64,000 nt of DNA from Reticulitermes speratus (GCA_021186555.1 JAJKFL010000006.1:34407478-34471477); one strand, 5' to 3'. Shown: positions 1 to 12,250, numbered from the stretch's first letter. Notes: generated from the sequence alone by a model not told the origin. Translations and numbers: made by a program.

Positions 1-1365
1 AAGGAATACGTCTGAAGTTACGTAACAGATCATGTCTTCTCAGTGCAGTTGAATATATCGCAGGATATCCTGCATCTAACTATATTTTATAGTCTTTATA
101 TTGAACATTTTAGACTTCATTTTGTATTGGTATTTGTGCAAAATATTGTCAGTATGCGTATTACTTAATATTTAATAATTTAATGATTGTCACGAATGTT
201 ATAGCCGACCAGATGGCCCTTTTTGTTTGCCTTGGCTTCTCCCCAAACTTTGGGTCTTGTTAACGTTCTGGATTCGCATTCTCCGTTGAGCCTTCCCTCA
301 AATGAGAGGATGACTTTGTGTGTGTTTATTCGTGCTTGTTTTATAAACAAACATACCTCCCTATCTAAGATGGTGCTTTATTCAACACAACACATTTTAT
401 TAAATGTGAAATTAAAATTTTATTTTAGTTCATTGCATTGCATGTTTAATAAATAGGTTACGTTGACTGAAGCTCCGTCTTACGTGATTTTAATAACGGG
501 GTGTCTCAGACAAATATGCAACTACCTCCTGTTCGAGATACTTAAACGTAGGTGAAAGGACAATGTTAAAGCGAATCTTAAGTGTGACGTAAGTTTGTGG
601 ACTGGGCTTCTAAGGATAGAGCTCGGTGGAGGGCTATTGTGAACACTAAAGAATTCGTTAAGTACCATAAAAGTGCAATTTCTTGATCGCCGACCGATCA
701 TGAGATTCCCAAGGACCCTGCGCCATGAAGTGAGTTAAACATGCGTGCCCTCTGTCTTCGCAGGCTTCTTCAGCGGAGTATGCCGTAACTTAGCGTACTC
801 GCATATGCACTAACGGTAATTCGGTCGCTTGGCCTGTACAACGCTTGATCGCTGCCATATTTTCCATGAACTGCTTCGCCTTGTCGACCAGCCTGAATCC
901 TAGATTTCTCGTGGATTGGATGGCTGCCTGCCTGTAATTTAGTGGTGGAATCTACTCGCAATGAATTATGAATGAAGCGTGCAAATCGCGGAACGTGGTG
1001 CTGTGTTTTCTGTCGACAGTGCATCGAGACCGGCCTTCTATCCAGTAGGTGTCTTGTGCTGTTTGTCCGGTGGTTAAGTGACTGAAGTGTGAAGCTGAAA
1101 GTATCTCAGTCCTAGTCCGAAGTTTGGCTACCTTGACTGAGTTTTTTTCTTTCTCAGTTTCTCCAGGCAAATTCTAGGATAGTGGGTCTAAGTACTGTAG
1201 CCCCCTTTCTGAAAGTTCTAAAATTTCCACACTCCATCACTATCCGAAAAATTTCTGTCATGTGTTAATAGTTTATAATGAAAGGTGAAGTTATCCCTAT
1301 CCACTCCTTGAAGGCATAAAGATGGAACAGAGCTATATCTCGACTTATTTTTAAACTAGGCACTA
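1..1365. other. No gene seen
   Basis: AT-rich sequence with only short open frames (77 residues at most) in several frames. None resembles a known family, and I see no tandem repeat or clear element boundary. Confidence 0.6.
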
Positions 1366-1574
1366 GATGGAGGCTAGTGGTCAAATTCAGGCTCCGGCCG
1401 CTTTACCATTGGAGAAAGAGCCCCCGGTACACATTAAGGCGGCTGAGAGGACCCCAGAACCAACCTGGATGTTTTGGAGAAGAGAAATATCTCTTGCCCA
1501 TTGCGAAAATCGAATCCCGAATTATCCATCCAGCAGCGTAGATAATATACTGAGTGAGCTACCCCGGATCCGGT
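1366..1574 (-). repeat. SINE-like element, family C
   Basis: The minus strand starts with a tRNA-like head (A-box-like GGTAGCTCA, B-box-like GGATTCGATTTTC). It continues into a body ending in a CCAATGGTAAAGCGGCC block shared with the copies near 10.5 and 24.3 kb. Decayed; no TSD found. The 78-residue open frame across it is a by-product of the SINE. Confidence 0.55.
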
Positions 1575-2702
1575 TATATACTACTTTGTGTTTGTTGATT
1601 TAGGTATCGGTTTATTAAATGAACTCAGTCCTGGACTTTGCATCGAACGCGCCCCATTTGGGTTGCAAAATGCAATGGAGCAAGGAAGAAAACTTCCATG
1701 ACAGAATAATGATAACAACAGTAGAGACTCATTTGAGAACATTGCTAATCGTAATTAATAATATGCGTCATTAAAATGTATCAAATATTTAAATAATTTT
1801 CTTGTGATGCAAGAATTGGATTCTTTGTTAATACTGGAAGGTAGTGACCAGTTTTTAAGACACGTTTTCAATGTTCATCGTAACGTGAATGCGTGAGCTG
1901 ATTTTTAAACTATACAGCTTAGGTAAACCTACACTCCTTTATTTTGGTTTCGATGCACCATTTAACGTTCCTTGATTCTCCATACGTGCACCAGGTTAAC
2001 CGAAATCTGTGTAGTTGATATATCGTTGTTAACAAACATCAGCGTTATCGTAGAGCCGAATATTTTTTCTGACATGAAATAAACGTCTCTGGGCTACAAA
2101 AGAGGAAGAGTATTCGTGCTCGATTAACGTCAGAGCGATTGGCTAGGAGTCAGTGCACCTTGCCTAAGCCGAGGCTGAATGGCCGTACCATGGCTCAGGC
2201 GGGAGGCCCCGGTTCAATCCCGGGTCAGTTCATGTGGGATTTTTGGTGGACAGAGTGGCACTGGGACACGTTTTTCCCCGAGTACTTCGGTTTTTCCCCG
2301 TCAATTACATTCCACCGGTGCTCCATTACACGGAAAAATGATAAAAAGTAATCATCTTCATCACAGGGTTGCACAATAAGCCTCAAGGCTGCGGTGCGTC
2401 TGTAGCTTCTGCTGCTGGGCCCTTCACCAAAAAAGAAAAAGCCGAGTCTGATACAGTGGATATTCGTTGATTGTGCCAGGAAGTGAACAGTATGCAAACA
2501 AGATAAAATCCAATTGAATTACTGCGGAACGATAAAGATCCACTACACGAAGCCTGGAAAACTTGACTACATACTGTGTCAGTAGGTGACATATTTCTAT
2601 ACCAAAACTGTACTGCTTGACGCCATTGATTTCGTCAGAAATTACGTTTATCTGTAATTGTACCTGTTGTGTTATGGGCAAGAAGTTTGGTTTGTTTTCG
2701 CA
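1575..2702. other. No gene seen; one tRNA-like block
   Basis: Mostly unassigned. At about 2180-2250 (+) a B-box-like GGTTCAATCCC sits in a GC-rich block whose downstream GTTCATGTGGGATTT also occurs reversed at 22.05 kb, so this is probably another tRNA-derived SINE family. The overlapping 60-90 residue open frames are not convincing. Confidence 0.45.
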
Positions 2703-3160
2703 AGGAAAAAAAACGTAAGATTGAGGGCACAGGGAATAGAGTTTTGAGGAGAAGGGTCTTATTGAGACGTAATAGACAGGAAGTGACAGAAGACTGGAGA
2801 AGACTGCATAATGTCATAATTCGTGCTCTTTATCAGATGCTATGAAGGTAATTAATACAAGGGTGATCGGATGGGCGATGTATGTAGGGGCGTACGGGAA
2901 AGGTTAGAAATGCGCAGAAAGTTGTAGTCGGAAAACTGGAAGGACAGAGTGAGCATGGGAGACAGGCGTAGATAGGAAGACAATACTAACACCGATCTTA
3001 AATAAATGTGGTATGAAGATGTGGAGTCGATTTGTGTGGGATTAGCATAGGGGCAATTGGCCTGCTCTGGTCAACGTGATAATGAGCCTTCGCGTTTCTT
3101 GGAGTCACGGAAATTTCTTGATTATGTGGGCGACCGTCAGGTCTCCAAGAAGGACTTCAG
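2703..3160 (+). pseudogene. Decayed non-LTR retrotransposon RT C-terminus (family R1)
   Basis: Broken frames read RQEVTEDWRRLHN, then EDNTNTDL, then a 3' end encoding FLESRKFLDY. These follow the order of the R1 C-terminal module seen in better copies in this window (VLRRIFGP, EVTGxW, MRWAGHVARM, GRPRRRWEDNIKMDL, then a short 3' tail). Multiple stops and frameshifts; only the 3' end of the element is present. A relic, not a gene. Confidence 0.6.
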
Positions 3161-3619
3161 AGTTAGTTATTTGTTACGGCCGAAGTTTTCGTTTCCAGGC
3201 GACGCCAGCAGGTCAAGTAGATAGCCTGCACTGTCACAGGAGACGTACCTGTTGTAATGGCACACTTATGTTAATAAGCACTGCAGTTTGTTAGTTATGG
3301 GTGGCAAAGACTTCGGGTTTCATTAAAACGAACACAAAATTGTCTGATATGTGTGTGTAAAAACATGGGAAATATACGTAGCCTATAACGTAACGTTGTG
3401 GTGCGTTTGTATCTTTAAATCTGGCCACTTCACGGATGTTCGTACCATTTGATCATCCGTTGTCACTCTTTGTATTAGTGTTTACAATTGTGCGGGTATT
3501 ATAGGAAGTTATTGCTGTTATTAGGGTTTGTTGTTATATTTATTTGCAGGACTTAACTACTTATATGTCTGCTTTGATTTTGTTAAATTTATATGTCATA
3601 CGTATGCTCAAATCTTCAC

Positions 3620-4150
3620 CCGTTCGAAATGTTTTGTAATTAGTGACTTAAAAACAGTATTTCCTACATAATTTGTACGTAAAGTTACCTGTCTAAGTAC
3701 CGATACCAAATTTAATATTCCTGTACATAATCAGCAAATACAAAATATTATGATTGCACGATTTATTTCCCTTAATTATGCATCGTATAAATCGCGTGAA
3801 GAAAAAATCGATCATTGCATAGGAACGTGACGTAAGAACACGAATACTGCGTCATTGGTTTACTACGCCACGTCAATGCAAATCTGTATGTTGATAATTG
3901 TTTGTTTTGCCATCCTTTTTCTGTTATATTTCTTGTAATGGTCTCCTAAACGGCACCCTTTTCGGTAAAACACATATTTGAGTTGAAGTGGTTGTGGTTT
4001 GATTTTATCTGCAGCTTATGTGTGAAACTTTTCTCAACCCAAGAAGAATCTAATGAAGTATTATCATAGTTTTATGTGGGTCATGTAAAGTGCCTGTTAT
4101 TTTTGTCCGATTTTAACCAGACTTGAATTTTGACGATGGATTTCGGTAAA
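3620..4150 (-). mobile_element. Partial copy of the AGGTGCGTTCGC-TIR element
   Basis: Aligns by eye with 41.47-42.33 kb over two blocks: one around AAATATTATGATYGCAC followed by CCTTAATTATG, and one around GTCCGAYWTYAACCARACTTGAATTTT. The TIR end is missing because the copy stops where a foldback element begins at 4151. Confidence 0.5.
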
Positions 4151-4471
4151 AGATTACATAAGTAATTCATATTACACTACAGTATTCTTGCAGCTAATGT
4201 AAACCTTTACACGGAACTTACTACACATCATACAGGGACAAGATCCATACGGGATCGAAGATAAATTAGATGTTTGTATACAAAGAAAAACTAAAACATA
4301 GCAACATCCAACTTTTTAACCATATTTAATGGAAACGCCGTAATAAATATTACTGTTTTATTCTTCTATATATGTTATAAAAATATTATTTTAATCACAG
4401 TTTGCGAAACCCGCATGGTTTACATTAGCTGCAAGAATACTGTAATATAATCTAAATTACTTTTGTAATCT
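4151..4471. mobile_element. Foldback element with 55-bp inverted repeats
   Basis: The arms 4151-4205 and 4417-4471 are inverted copies, identical over the inner 24 or more bases and diverged outside. The loop is AT-rich with no open frame. It interrupts the older repeat on its left. No clear TSD found. Confidence 0.65.
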
Positions 4472-4508
4472 GTTATATTTGAGTAAGTTTTTAAATCTTG
4501 GTGTAGAG

Positions 4509-4549
4509 CTCCCTGAGGATGGCGTAATTGACGCCGAAACATGTAGGAA
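4509..4549 (+). ncRNA. Hammerhead-ribozyme-like motif
   Basis: CTGAGGA is followed by one T, helix II GGCGT/ACGCC with a 5-nt loop, GAAAC, an AC-AT-GT mini helix III and then A as the predicted cleavage residue. Helix I is only about 3 bp here. The single T between CTGAGGA and helix II departs from the canonical core but recurs in nearly all copies in the window. Confidence 0.55.
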
Positions 4550-4734
4550 AGATGTAAGATTGTATTTTTATATATCAAGGGTGTATTTATTGGTGTCATG
4601 AATGAACACTTTAATTAAATCAAAATGCAAATGTCAAAATTCAGTCCTCATTTGGCCGTTAACAAATTAACTACAAGGATCATATTCCTTCTTAAGAACA
4701 TGATGGTCGTATGGCTAATAAAGCAATTTCACAT

Positions 4735-5075
4735 TTTTTATGGTACCTGAAGGTTCATTTCCGTCACACAGAGGCTCAACCTAGGTTCTAATCTGCATAA
4801 TTTTAATCGACGCTACATTCTCACACCCCGGTTCTTTAAGACCAATTTTAATACTAATCTCTTCGCTAGTCATAGGTATCCCAAGTCATCTTTTTCCTTG
4901 AGAGTCCCTTACCACGTTCGCAAGAGCCCGCTGTTGGACCCCATCCTGAGACAGTTGAGTCCATTCGACACTTTTAGACCCTGTGTGTTGAAGATGCATG
5001 TCATTTATATTCTCCAATGTACATCAAGGTCTTCAAAATGCTCTCTTCCCTCAAGTTATTCGGTGTAATTTTGTA
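4735..5075 (-). pseudogene. R1 RT C-terminal fragment
   Basis: Contains the reversed R1 3' end (plus-strand CCTGAAGGTTCATTTCCG), then TTCGCAAGAGCCCGC followed by CCATCCTGAGACAG and further R1-like sequence to CTCTTCCCTC. It is diverged and broken. Confidence 0.5.
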
Positions 5076-6094
5076 TGCACTTGTCACGGCCAACTGTAAC
5101 GTCTTCTCACCGAGGCTTCTAGTATATCTTATCCGAATCTGATGAAGGATTAAGATGTTTCTAAAACATAGACAATTTCGGACTATCTTCAGATGTGTGG
5201 ACATATACAGACATGTAATCTTATCTTACAAGACAGTTGTTCGCTTCTATAATGCCATGTTGTTTAGCATAACCACACTGCTAAGGGGCCAGAAAGGAAC
5301 TACGTTTCAGTATCTCGTTCATTTATCAATACAGAGAAATGACTGCTGTATCTTCACGCCAATGATTGTGCCCCCACCTGCTGGGAACTCTTGTGTGCCC
5401 CCTCCCCCACTTGCATACCATCCATTGAAGTGGCCCTGAGACAGTGGGTCTAACTCACTTTCAGAAGGTTCTCTAATTCCGCTACCGGCTATGGCCCAGG
5501 TTTATAATTGAATATTGTTATGTAACTGTGTGGACGAGTGTGGATGATACGCTTTGTGGATGGCCATCGATGGTAACGTGTTTCGAGGTTAGGGAGAAAT
5601 CGATTAGTATATACGAACAACAGAAGAATTTGCACTGGTGATATTGCCTCTGAAATGACCATAGTCATGGAAAGTTGTACTAGAATGACCTGGGGCCCAA
5701 CCGATTGAGCAGTGTAATGTCGCGTTGGCGGGGGGGATTGTTGCTGGGATGGACCGGGATCTGTGCTGCATCTCAGTCATACAGCATGTGAGGGGGGGGC
5801 TCTGTTGTGGCTGCTTGTACTCTAGCTGGCTATTCTTATAACCAAGTTCAGTTCTGCTTATAGCTTGCTGGCTTTGCCTGGTGCAGCCGACCGACTTACT
5901 CAGTTCGCTCTCGTCACATCCTCCACCCAAAATACAAACAGCATCACTCCAACTAAGAAATGAAGCTCTGCCCTGTCCTCGGAACGTTTAACGTCATCAC
6001 GGCCCTTCCTGGATTTATCAGATTGCAAGAAGCTTAATAGCATTACTAACTACGGACCAGAATCTCCCTCAATAAGATAATGGTCATTGAGCTA
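5076..6094. other. No gene seen
   Basis: The 108-residue minus-strand open frame at 5604-5930 has no recognisable domain and begins near a low-complexity G-rich run. Nothing else stands out. Confidence 0.5.
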
Positions 6095-6185
6095 ATCAAG
6101 AGGTTTTCCGCTTCATGTGGAACCCTAAGGTCCATTACTGCTTTGCAGGAGGCCTCCACTGGACTCTGCAATGGATTAGGAAATA
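6095..6185 (-). pseudogene. Short R1 3'-end fragment
   Basis: Plus-strand TGGAACCCTAAGGTCCATTA is close to the R1 3' end TGGAACCCGAAGGTTCATTA. It lies 410 bp from a second R1 fragment. Confidence 0.45.
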
Positions 6186-6512
6186 CTCGTCCACACACAC
6201 AGTGTCTTCTTCTCACTTACTCAGTGCAGGTGAAATTGCAACTAAACATTTTGTGAGTTGTCATGAAATTGATTGGTGTGTACCTGAAGGCCATTCAGCG
6301 CTGTCTTTCTATAATGACAATATCGGGTGCACTTTTTTTTTTCAGAGTATGAGTTAAAATTAACAGGGATAGGAAGAAAAGTCGTATTTATTTTTTCAAT
6401 TTTCCCTAGCTCTTTTTGCGATGAACATGAAAACGAGGCAATGAAGTACTCATAAATTACACACTGCCCTCACATAATACTCTGTTTTGGTTACTGAAAC
6501 AAAAGTTGCCTC

Positions 6513-6541
6513 TGCTGCTGCTGCTGCTGCTGTTGCTGGGC
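6513..6541 (+). repeat. (CTG)n microsatellite
   Basis: About nine CTG/TTG triplets in a row, imperfect at the right end. Confidence 0.85.
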
Positions 6542-6594
6542 TGCTAGCGCCATAGAGCGCAGTGCTTGAGAAGTTAATTATCGCTCAGATAGTC

Positions 6595-6745
6595 AAGAAT
6601 TGCCCGCCTTTTATGGAACGTGAGGAGGATTTATTACCCTATTCACAAGAGCTCTCCACTGGACCTTGTCCTGAGCCACATTAATCCAGATCACACCCTC
6701 GCACACTAATTCATTCAGATGCCTTTTTAAAGTCATCCGTCCAAG
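6595..6745 (-). pseudogene. R1 RT C-terminal fragment
   Basis: Plus-strand TTTTATGGAACGTGAGG, CACAAGAGCTCTCCACTGG and CCTGAGCCACATTAATCC match the reversed R1 3' end in order. No intact frame. Confidence 0.5.
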
Positions 6746-7891
6746 CAGCCCTGCCATATATCATATATAACAAAATTCGTAACCGAAAGCGAGAGGCTCT
6801 GGGCGGCAGTGGCCTATAACGACACTAAGATAGAAGGGCAGAAATTGTGAAATTCTCGTCGTGCAGTGTTTACCATATTCCTCTCGTGTCCAAATAGTGT
6901 CCTGCACACCCTGTTCTGAAGCACCCTTAATCGAAGGGTTATTTCGTTTCGGACTTCGTCTGAGGTCTTTCGGGAACTGCATCTGTTCCTTCCCGAATAC
7001 GAGGCGATGGACAAAGTTCAGAAACCTAGTAATCATAAATGTATGTGTACCATCGGCAGTGCCCTTCAGAAATTACCGTCAGTCTGTGTTGTTCACTTCG
7101 GGTGAGAAGCCACATTTCAGGTCCAGAAAGGAACAGGTAGGCCTGTAATTACAGTTTTAGATAGGCGATAGCAAGACAGAAAATTGTGAACTGAATTGTA
7201 GTCGGCATTTCCCAGATTTATGATGCTCTTAATTTGATTGTTATTGTCGCTCATAAATATCAGACTTTTCATTCTGAAAGGGATTATTGGATAACTTGTG
7301 CGTTCTGGTGACGAGACCTGAAAATATCTAGAATCTAGTTTTCTTTGCCTTCACTTAGTGTCTGATAGAGCCAATGTGGTTTTCTGTGTAGTATATTATT
7401 ATTGGTTTGCCCTCATTGTTATTGTTACTTTTGTTAGGAGCAGGGATATGTCGATAGGTATAGCGACTAGGCTACGGGCTGGATTAAAATAAATGCAACT
7501 CTTAATAATCCTATGTAGGTCTATGCTATATGTTGACAAGTTTGTGAAAGAATCTGGAAACAGGTCTATAAGCAAAGGTTCAGTCATATTGTCGAGTAAA
7601 CCGGCTACAAAATCGAATAAAAAGCTCACGAAACTTTCAACATGGTAATGGTCATATAATAGGGTGAGGGGGGGGGGGCAATTTTTTTTTCCCCCACCGG
7701 GGCCCGAACCCGCTCTCGGCGGCCCTCGCTGAACCAGGTCTCGAAGATCTAGCATTACTTGTGCCTTGTTTTAAAATTGAAGGCAGTGGACTCAGACTTA
7801 CAGCCTTGACCATTCTGCCTGTTGAAGCTGTCGATGTAGCTGAAGTGGATGGTGCTGGTTCATGAGAGAAGACAGTGGGAAAATCAGAAGG
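6746..7891. other. No gene seen; decayed repeats
   Basis: Two overlapping frames of 91-118 residues are unrecognised. A G-run followed by a T-run (about 7667-7690) abuts a tRNA-like block (CCCGAACCCGC), probably a further SINE relic on the minus strand at about 7690-7760. Confidence 0.45.
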
Positions 7892-7906
7892 TGCCACTGT
7901 AGATTG

Positions 7907-8189
7907 TTGGTTGAAGCACTGCGCTACAAGCCGGAACGTCGCGGGTTCGATTCCCGATGGTGTCACTGGAATTTTTCATTGACATAATCGTTTCGGTCGC
8001 ACTATGGCCCTGGGATCGACTCAGCCTCTAACAGAAAGGAGTACCAGGAATCTTTCCTGAGGGGTAAAGGCGGCCGGTGCGTAGGGCTAACAACCTTACC
8101 ACCTTCATGTGCCGATTGTCTAGAAATCTGGGAGCCTCAACCTCCTGGAACCCTAAGGGCCTGTCCAGGCCTGTAATGGGATTGCTTTT
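7907..8189 (+). mobile_element. SINE, family B, with 15-bp TSD
   Basis: The tRNA-like head includes a B-box in CGGGTTCGATTCCCG, followed by the family body (GTCGACTCAGCCTCTAACAG, then GGGTAAAGGCGGC) and a T-rich 3' end. Perfect 15-bp duplications TGCCACTGTAGATTG flank it at 7892-7906 and 8190-8204. Compared with the copy at 50.2 kb the head is 5'-truncated by roughly 20 nt. The long TSD points to LINE-driven insertion. Confidence 0.9.
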
Positions 8190-8204
8190 TGCCACTGTAG
8201 ATTG

Positions 8205-8764
8205 GTTGATTCCTTTATTTGAAAATCACTAAACCCTGTGGGCTGAGTGGATCTCTGTATGTTAAAACGCACAGTTGGGTCTTGTGCACGTTCTTAAAAA
8301 TCTCCTAATATGGGGTACTCCATATTGGGGGACGCAAGAGGACTCCATATTAGGAGTTCGCCATGTTGGAATTCAACCATAACTGCAGCTATGCTGCGTT
8401 GTAAAATCGCATACATGACTTACCAGATACATCGTTGTAACTAGTACTAAGGTCTAAATAATGGTTGAGTTAAAATTACAAACCTTGAGCAGTGGAAAAG
8501 CATACGAAAAAAGACTCTCCAAAACTTTGACGAGCACGAAAACAAATCAGAGTTCGTAACTGGAACAAACATCATCCGACAATCCAGTCCTCCTTACAGA
8601 TGGCTTTACTAGGCACCTGCTATAAGGTCACATAACACCCCACTACATGGCGGAAGCATACATGGAAGATACATCCTACCCCGCATTAGGAACTGCCTTC
8701 ATATTGGGTGACTTTATCCTGCTGTATGGACTTACATATCAGCTGTCATGAAAATCACTCAAAT
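8205..8764. other. No gene seen; contains one perfect hairpin
   Basis: Contains an inverted repeat CTCCTAATATGG/CCATATTAGGAG (8312-8323 and 8345-8356, 21-nt loop) with a third related CTCCATATT in the loop. Otherwise unassigned. Confidence 0.6.
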
Positions 8765-8995
8765 TAGATCTTTGCTGTACTGGGATCTTACGCAGCGTTG
8801 ATTGATAGGTAGTTACCGACGTTTCGGAACAACACGTAGGCCCCATCTTCAATGGTCAAGCTGTCTTGCTCGATCCTTGAAGACGGGACCGATAGGTTGT
8901 TCCGAAACGTCGGTAACTAACTACCATTAAACGCTACGTAACATCCAGGAAGGGCGAAGATCTTATTTATACCGCTGCGGAAGCCTGAAATCACG
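8765..8995 (+). mobile_element. Foldback element, family F1
   Basis: Inverted arms carry GTTACCGACGTTTCGGAACAA on one side and its complement (TTGTTCCGAAACGTCGGTAA) on the other. The outer arms hold GGGATCTTACGCAGCGTTGA and its mirror. A one-sided 3' tail ends ACCGCTGCGGAAGCCTGAAA. TSD unclear. Non-coding. Confidence 0.75.
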
Positions 8996-10373
8996 CTCAG
9001 TCATTACCTTAAAAGATACACCATAAGTGAAAGTTTAGATAAACGTTTAAGCACAGGTTTTCTTAAATAAATTACAATTAATGTAACTTACATGAAGTAT
9101 GCTGATAGTCATACATGTGCTATGTGTACCGAGTTTCATCAAAAACTGCCAAAGAAAAAAATGTGTGCCCGAGATAAAATGTTCAGTTAGAATCTGAAAT
9201 AAATATGCCTAGCACAGGTGAAACATATGGTAAACTCGTAATAATCAGATTTTATCAAAGTCTGTCATATTTAGAAGGTAACTCGTAAGAGTTAATTTAG
9301 GCCCCTAGTTGAAGTAGCTCTTAAAATATCACAAGTAAACGCAAATAAAATGTTGCGACAAGAAATAGGGTATGTCTGCGATACCGAGTTTGACTGACAT
9401 CGGTTAATAAATTTGTGCCCTTTCTTTACGATAGACATCCCGTTATGTTTATGATACTGTAATTGAGTGTACAATTACCATCAACTTTTTCACTCTCTTG
9501 TAGAATGTCACGTTATACTTAGTGTTGTTACTGAATTGAGTTTCAGCTAATTTGTCTAATTTCTCATGTAGTGTTTTGTATTTCTTCTTGAAAACATCTT
9601 TCGATGTTTCTTCATTTGACACATTAATGGAATTCCATACGTTATCCCATTCTTCAGTTGATGGTAATTGTACACTTTGTTATAAATGTGTGCTCTGTTA
9701 TAGGTTTTTGTACGGATTTGGCTGAATGCAACTAGAAGTGATCTATTGTCTACTCTTCTGTGCTTCCGTGTAAAAATCCTGTCCTTTGTAGAGTAATCAT
9801 TACTGTATTTAAATTTCAAAAGGAGGCTTATATTATTTTAGGTATAGTTAGGAATATTCTTGTGCGTGTGTTTAGCCACGGTTCATGCCTTAATTCGTCT
9901 GCACACCTCTCCAACCATGTACACTTAACATTTTAATAATGTAGACAATCGGAGGCGATTGTTGAGGAACTTGCAGCCCTCCCAGTTAACATCCCTTTTG
10001 ATCCATAGGATTGTCGGCGCTGAATACGTACTGCCAGACCTGATCAGTATGCTATCTGCTATCGCATAAGTCGAGCACAATGAACACGTAGTAGGCTGTA
10101 ACAGTCAGTGAATAGTGATCATTGCTGTTAAGGTCAGTACACTGGCAACATTGCCCTAGAAGGCAAAAGGTCGGTCGCTTTCGAAAGAAGGCATTAAACT
10201 CGCGAATTAATTACAAGTGGGCTTGGCTGTATTTGCACAGTGCTGTGATATTTAGGTGACTGTTTTCCCAATCATAGGCAATCAGAGGCACCAGTATTTT
10301 CGTGGTTATACACTGATGCCGCTCGGTCAGCAAGTGGCTACGACCCGCTTGGAGCCGAGTTCCACAGCAGACG
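8996..10373. other. No gene seen
   Basis: AT-rich, with two minus-strand open frames of 60 and 87 residues of ordinary composition and no recognisable family. I see no repeat structure. Confidence 0.5.
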
Positions 10374-10435
10374 GGGAATTTCTTGAATAGCTAAGTTTCT
10401 GTCAGTTTCTAAGGACCCTGTCCTAAGGAGGTGAA
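10374..10435 (+). pseudogene. R1 extreme 3'-end fragment
   Basis: GGGAATTTCTTGAATAGCTA and TCTAAGGACCCTGTC resemble the R1 3' end seen at 14.87 kb (GAGAATTTCTTGACTAGCTG). Only about 60 bp. Confidence 0.4.
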
Positions 10436-10484
10436 AGTGAAGTCCTTGTGTTAACTAGGCACCATTCCGTGACGACGTTTGAGA

Positions 10485-10657
10485 GATGGATGTGAGTTGT
10501 CAGCCTCACGCCCTGGCCGCTTTATCCCGGGGCCCCGGAACCGATCCGGACGCTGTTGGGAAAAGGAAACCTGTTCCGGACGGGAATGAAACCCAGGTTC
10601 CTCGATCGTTCAGTCCGTAGTCTAGTCTCCGTATCCACTGAACTATCTCGGCTCCAC
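10485..10657 (-). repeat. SINE-like element, family C
   Basis: The minus-strand head GGAGCCGAGATAGTTCAGTG is tRNA-like, with a B-box-like GGGTTTCATTCCC about 45 nt further on. The body ends in the GGCCGCTTTA block shared with the 1.4 and 24.3 kb copies. Confidence 0.6.
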
Positions 10658-10780
10658 GCCAAAAAGATTAGACTGTTATGTTGTCTCCCAATTACGAATT
10701 ATGGTCTTACTGCCCTCACTGAATAGTTAGTCCGTCCAAGTGTAGGAACGTTAACAGTACACTACTCGTATATATATATA

Positions 10781-11930
10781 CACGAAGGGCGGTACGGAAA
10801 TAATGCCTTTTTTTTCTCTCTGAAACTGTAATTACAGTTATAATGAAATTTACAAATATCGCGGGTACATCCTTTACAAAGTTGAGATTATTTTACAACA
10901 AAGTCTTCTTCTGTATCAACACACTTTTTCCACCTTTGCGTGAGACGCTGTGTGCCGGTCGTGTAAAACTCTTTGCTGAAGCGTCCGAGCTCTTCACGCA
11001 CGCTGTGTTTCAGTTCGTCGTCGTCCGCAAAACGGCGTCCTCGGAGGCATCCTGCGCGAAGTAAAAAAGATGGAAGTAGGAGGGTGCTAAATCGGGACTG
11101 TAGGCAGCATGAGGGAGAGCAGTCCAGCCCATTGTTGCAATTGCCTCCCTTGTGCACAGACTGGTGTGCGGTCTGGCGTTGTCATGCAGAAGGAGGACTT
11201 GATTCATCTTCCTGTTTGGCTGAACCCTGCGAATTCGTTGTTCTAACTTCTTTAATGTCTACACATATCGCTCTGAATTGATAATGGTATCTCTCTCCAA
11301 GAATTTCACTAACAGGATTCCTTCACTGTTCCATTAGACGATAGCCATGGCTTTACCTGCAGAAGTCGGCACCTTGAATTTTTTTTTTTTTGCGTGGCCA
11401 TTCCATTGATTGTCTTTTCGTCAGTGGGTCTTAATGATGAACCCAGGTTTCATCACCGGTAATTATTCTTGACAGAAAAGCATCTCCATCTTTCTTCCTC
11501 ATTGGAGAAGTTCTGTACAGGTGTTTTTTGGACTGTTTTGTGTTCGGCGGTGAGCATTTTCGGCTCCCACATGGCGCGAACGTTTTTGTAGCCAAGTTAT
11601 CTGATGATGGCCATAACCGCCGGTTTTCCAATCGGTATTGCGGCACACAGTTCACTTGTCGTGATGCGAGGGTCATCCCGAAACAGCATATCAACCTTGC
11701 TTTGGTCTGCGTCGTCTGTGTCGTGGCTGTTCGGTCACTGCGTGTGCTGTCACCAGTGTCCTTTTCACCGTTATTAAAACGATGGACCCAGCGTCTAACT
11801 GAGCTAACATCGCTACGTTTTAAACCTCTACTTGCAGCAGAAATACGCATTCGGGGTTTACGTGTCTCGGCGTAGTTTGTTGAGTGTACAGGCACATATA
11901 TATAATCACGCAGGCTCAAAGAAGGAAATT
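10781..11930 (-). pseudogene. Dead mariner-family transposon (transposase relic)
   Basis: A cut-and-paste DNA transposase of the mariner type. From the N-terminal side the minus strand shows SVRRWVHRFNNGEKDTGD (end of the helix-turn-helix region, about 11.78 kb), GDETWVHH with the first catalytic Asp (about 11.43-11.46 kb), LLHDNARPHTSL with the second (about 11.17 kb) and YSPDLAPSYFHLF (about 11.07-11.11 kb). In active D34D enzymes that last motif is PSDYHLF, so the third catalytic Asp is replaced by Tyr. Frameshifts split it into at least three frames and the N-terminus is missing. A mariner-like end with GAAGGGCGGTACGGAAATAA is at 10783-10802 beside a TA-rich tract; I could not find the opposite TIR. 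Confidence 0.9.
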
Positions 11931-12250
11931 ACACGTGTAAATCCTGGCGTCTGGAACGCTCACTCTTTCGCAGTATGTGGATATAAACCAGTTTTTTTTT
12001 ATTTTCATTGGAAAATTATCCATTTTGTAAGTTCTCACGATTGGCATTGAAGGTACAAAATACTCTGTCCATAGTTTTTAGACATTTACAATTTTATAAT
12101 ATCAAACTTCGATGCCTAACTTTTGAAGTTCTCGAATTTTATTTGGAAGGGTTACTGTATTTATCAGCTGCATTTTGTACGTTACGTCACTGGAGATGCA
12201 AGTGTGCTAAGTATAATGAATTTGAAGCGAGAACGAGTATAATTAACCGT
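11931..12250. other. No gene seen
   Basis: Flank beyond the mariner N-terminal end. It includes a T-run near 11992-12000 and no recognised frame. Confidence 0.5.

Noticed and set aside
5136..5175. Another hammerhead (CTGATGAAGG)
   Set aside because: The downstream sequence lacks GAAAC at the needed spacing.
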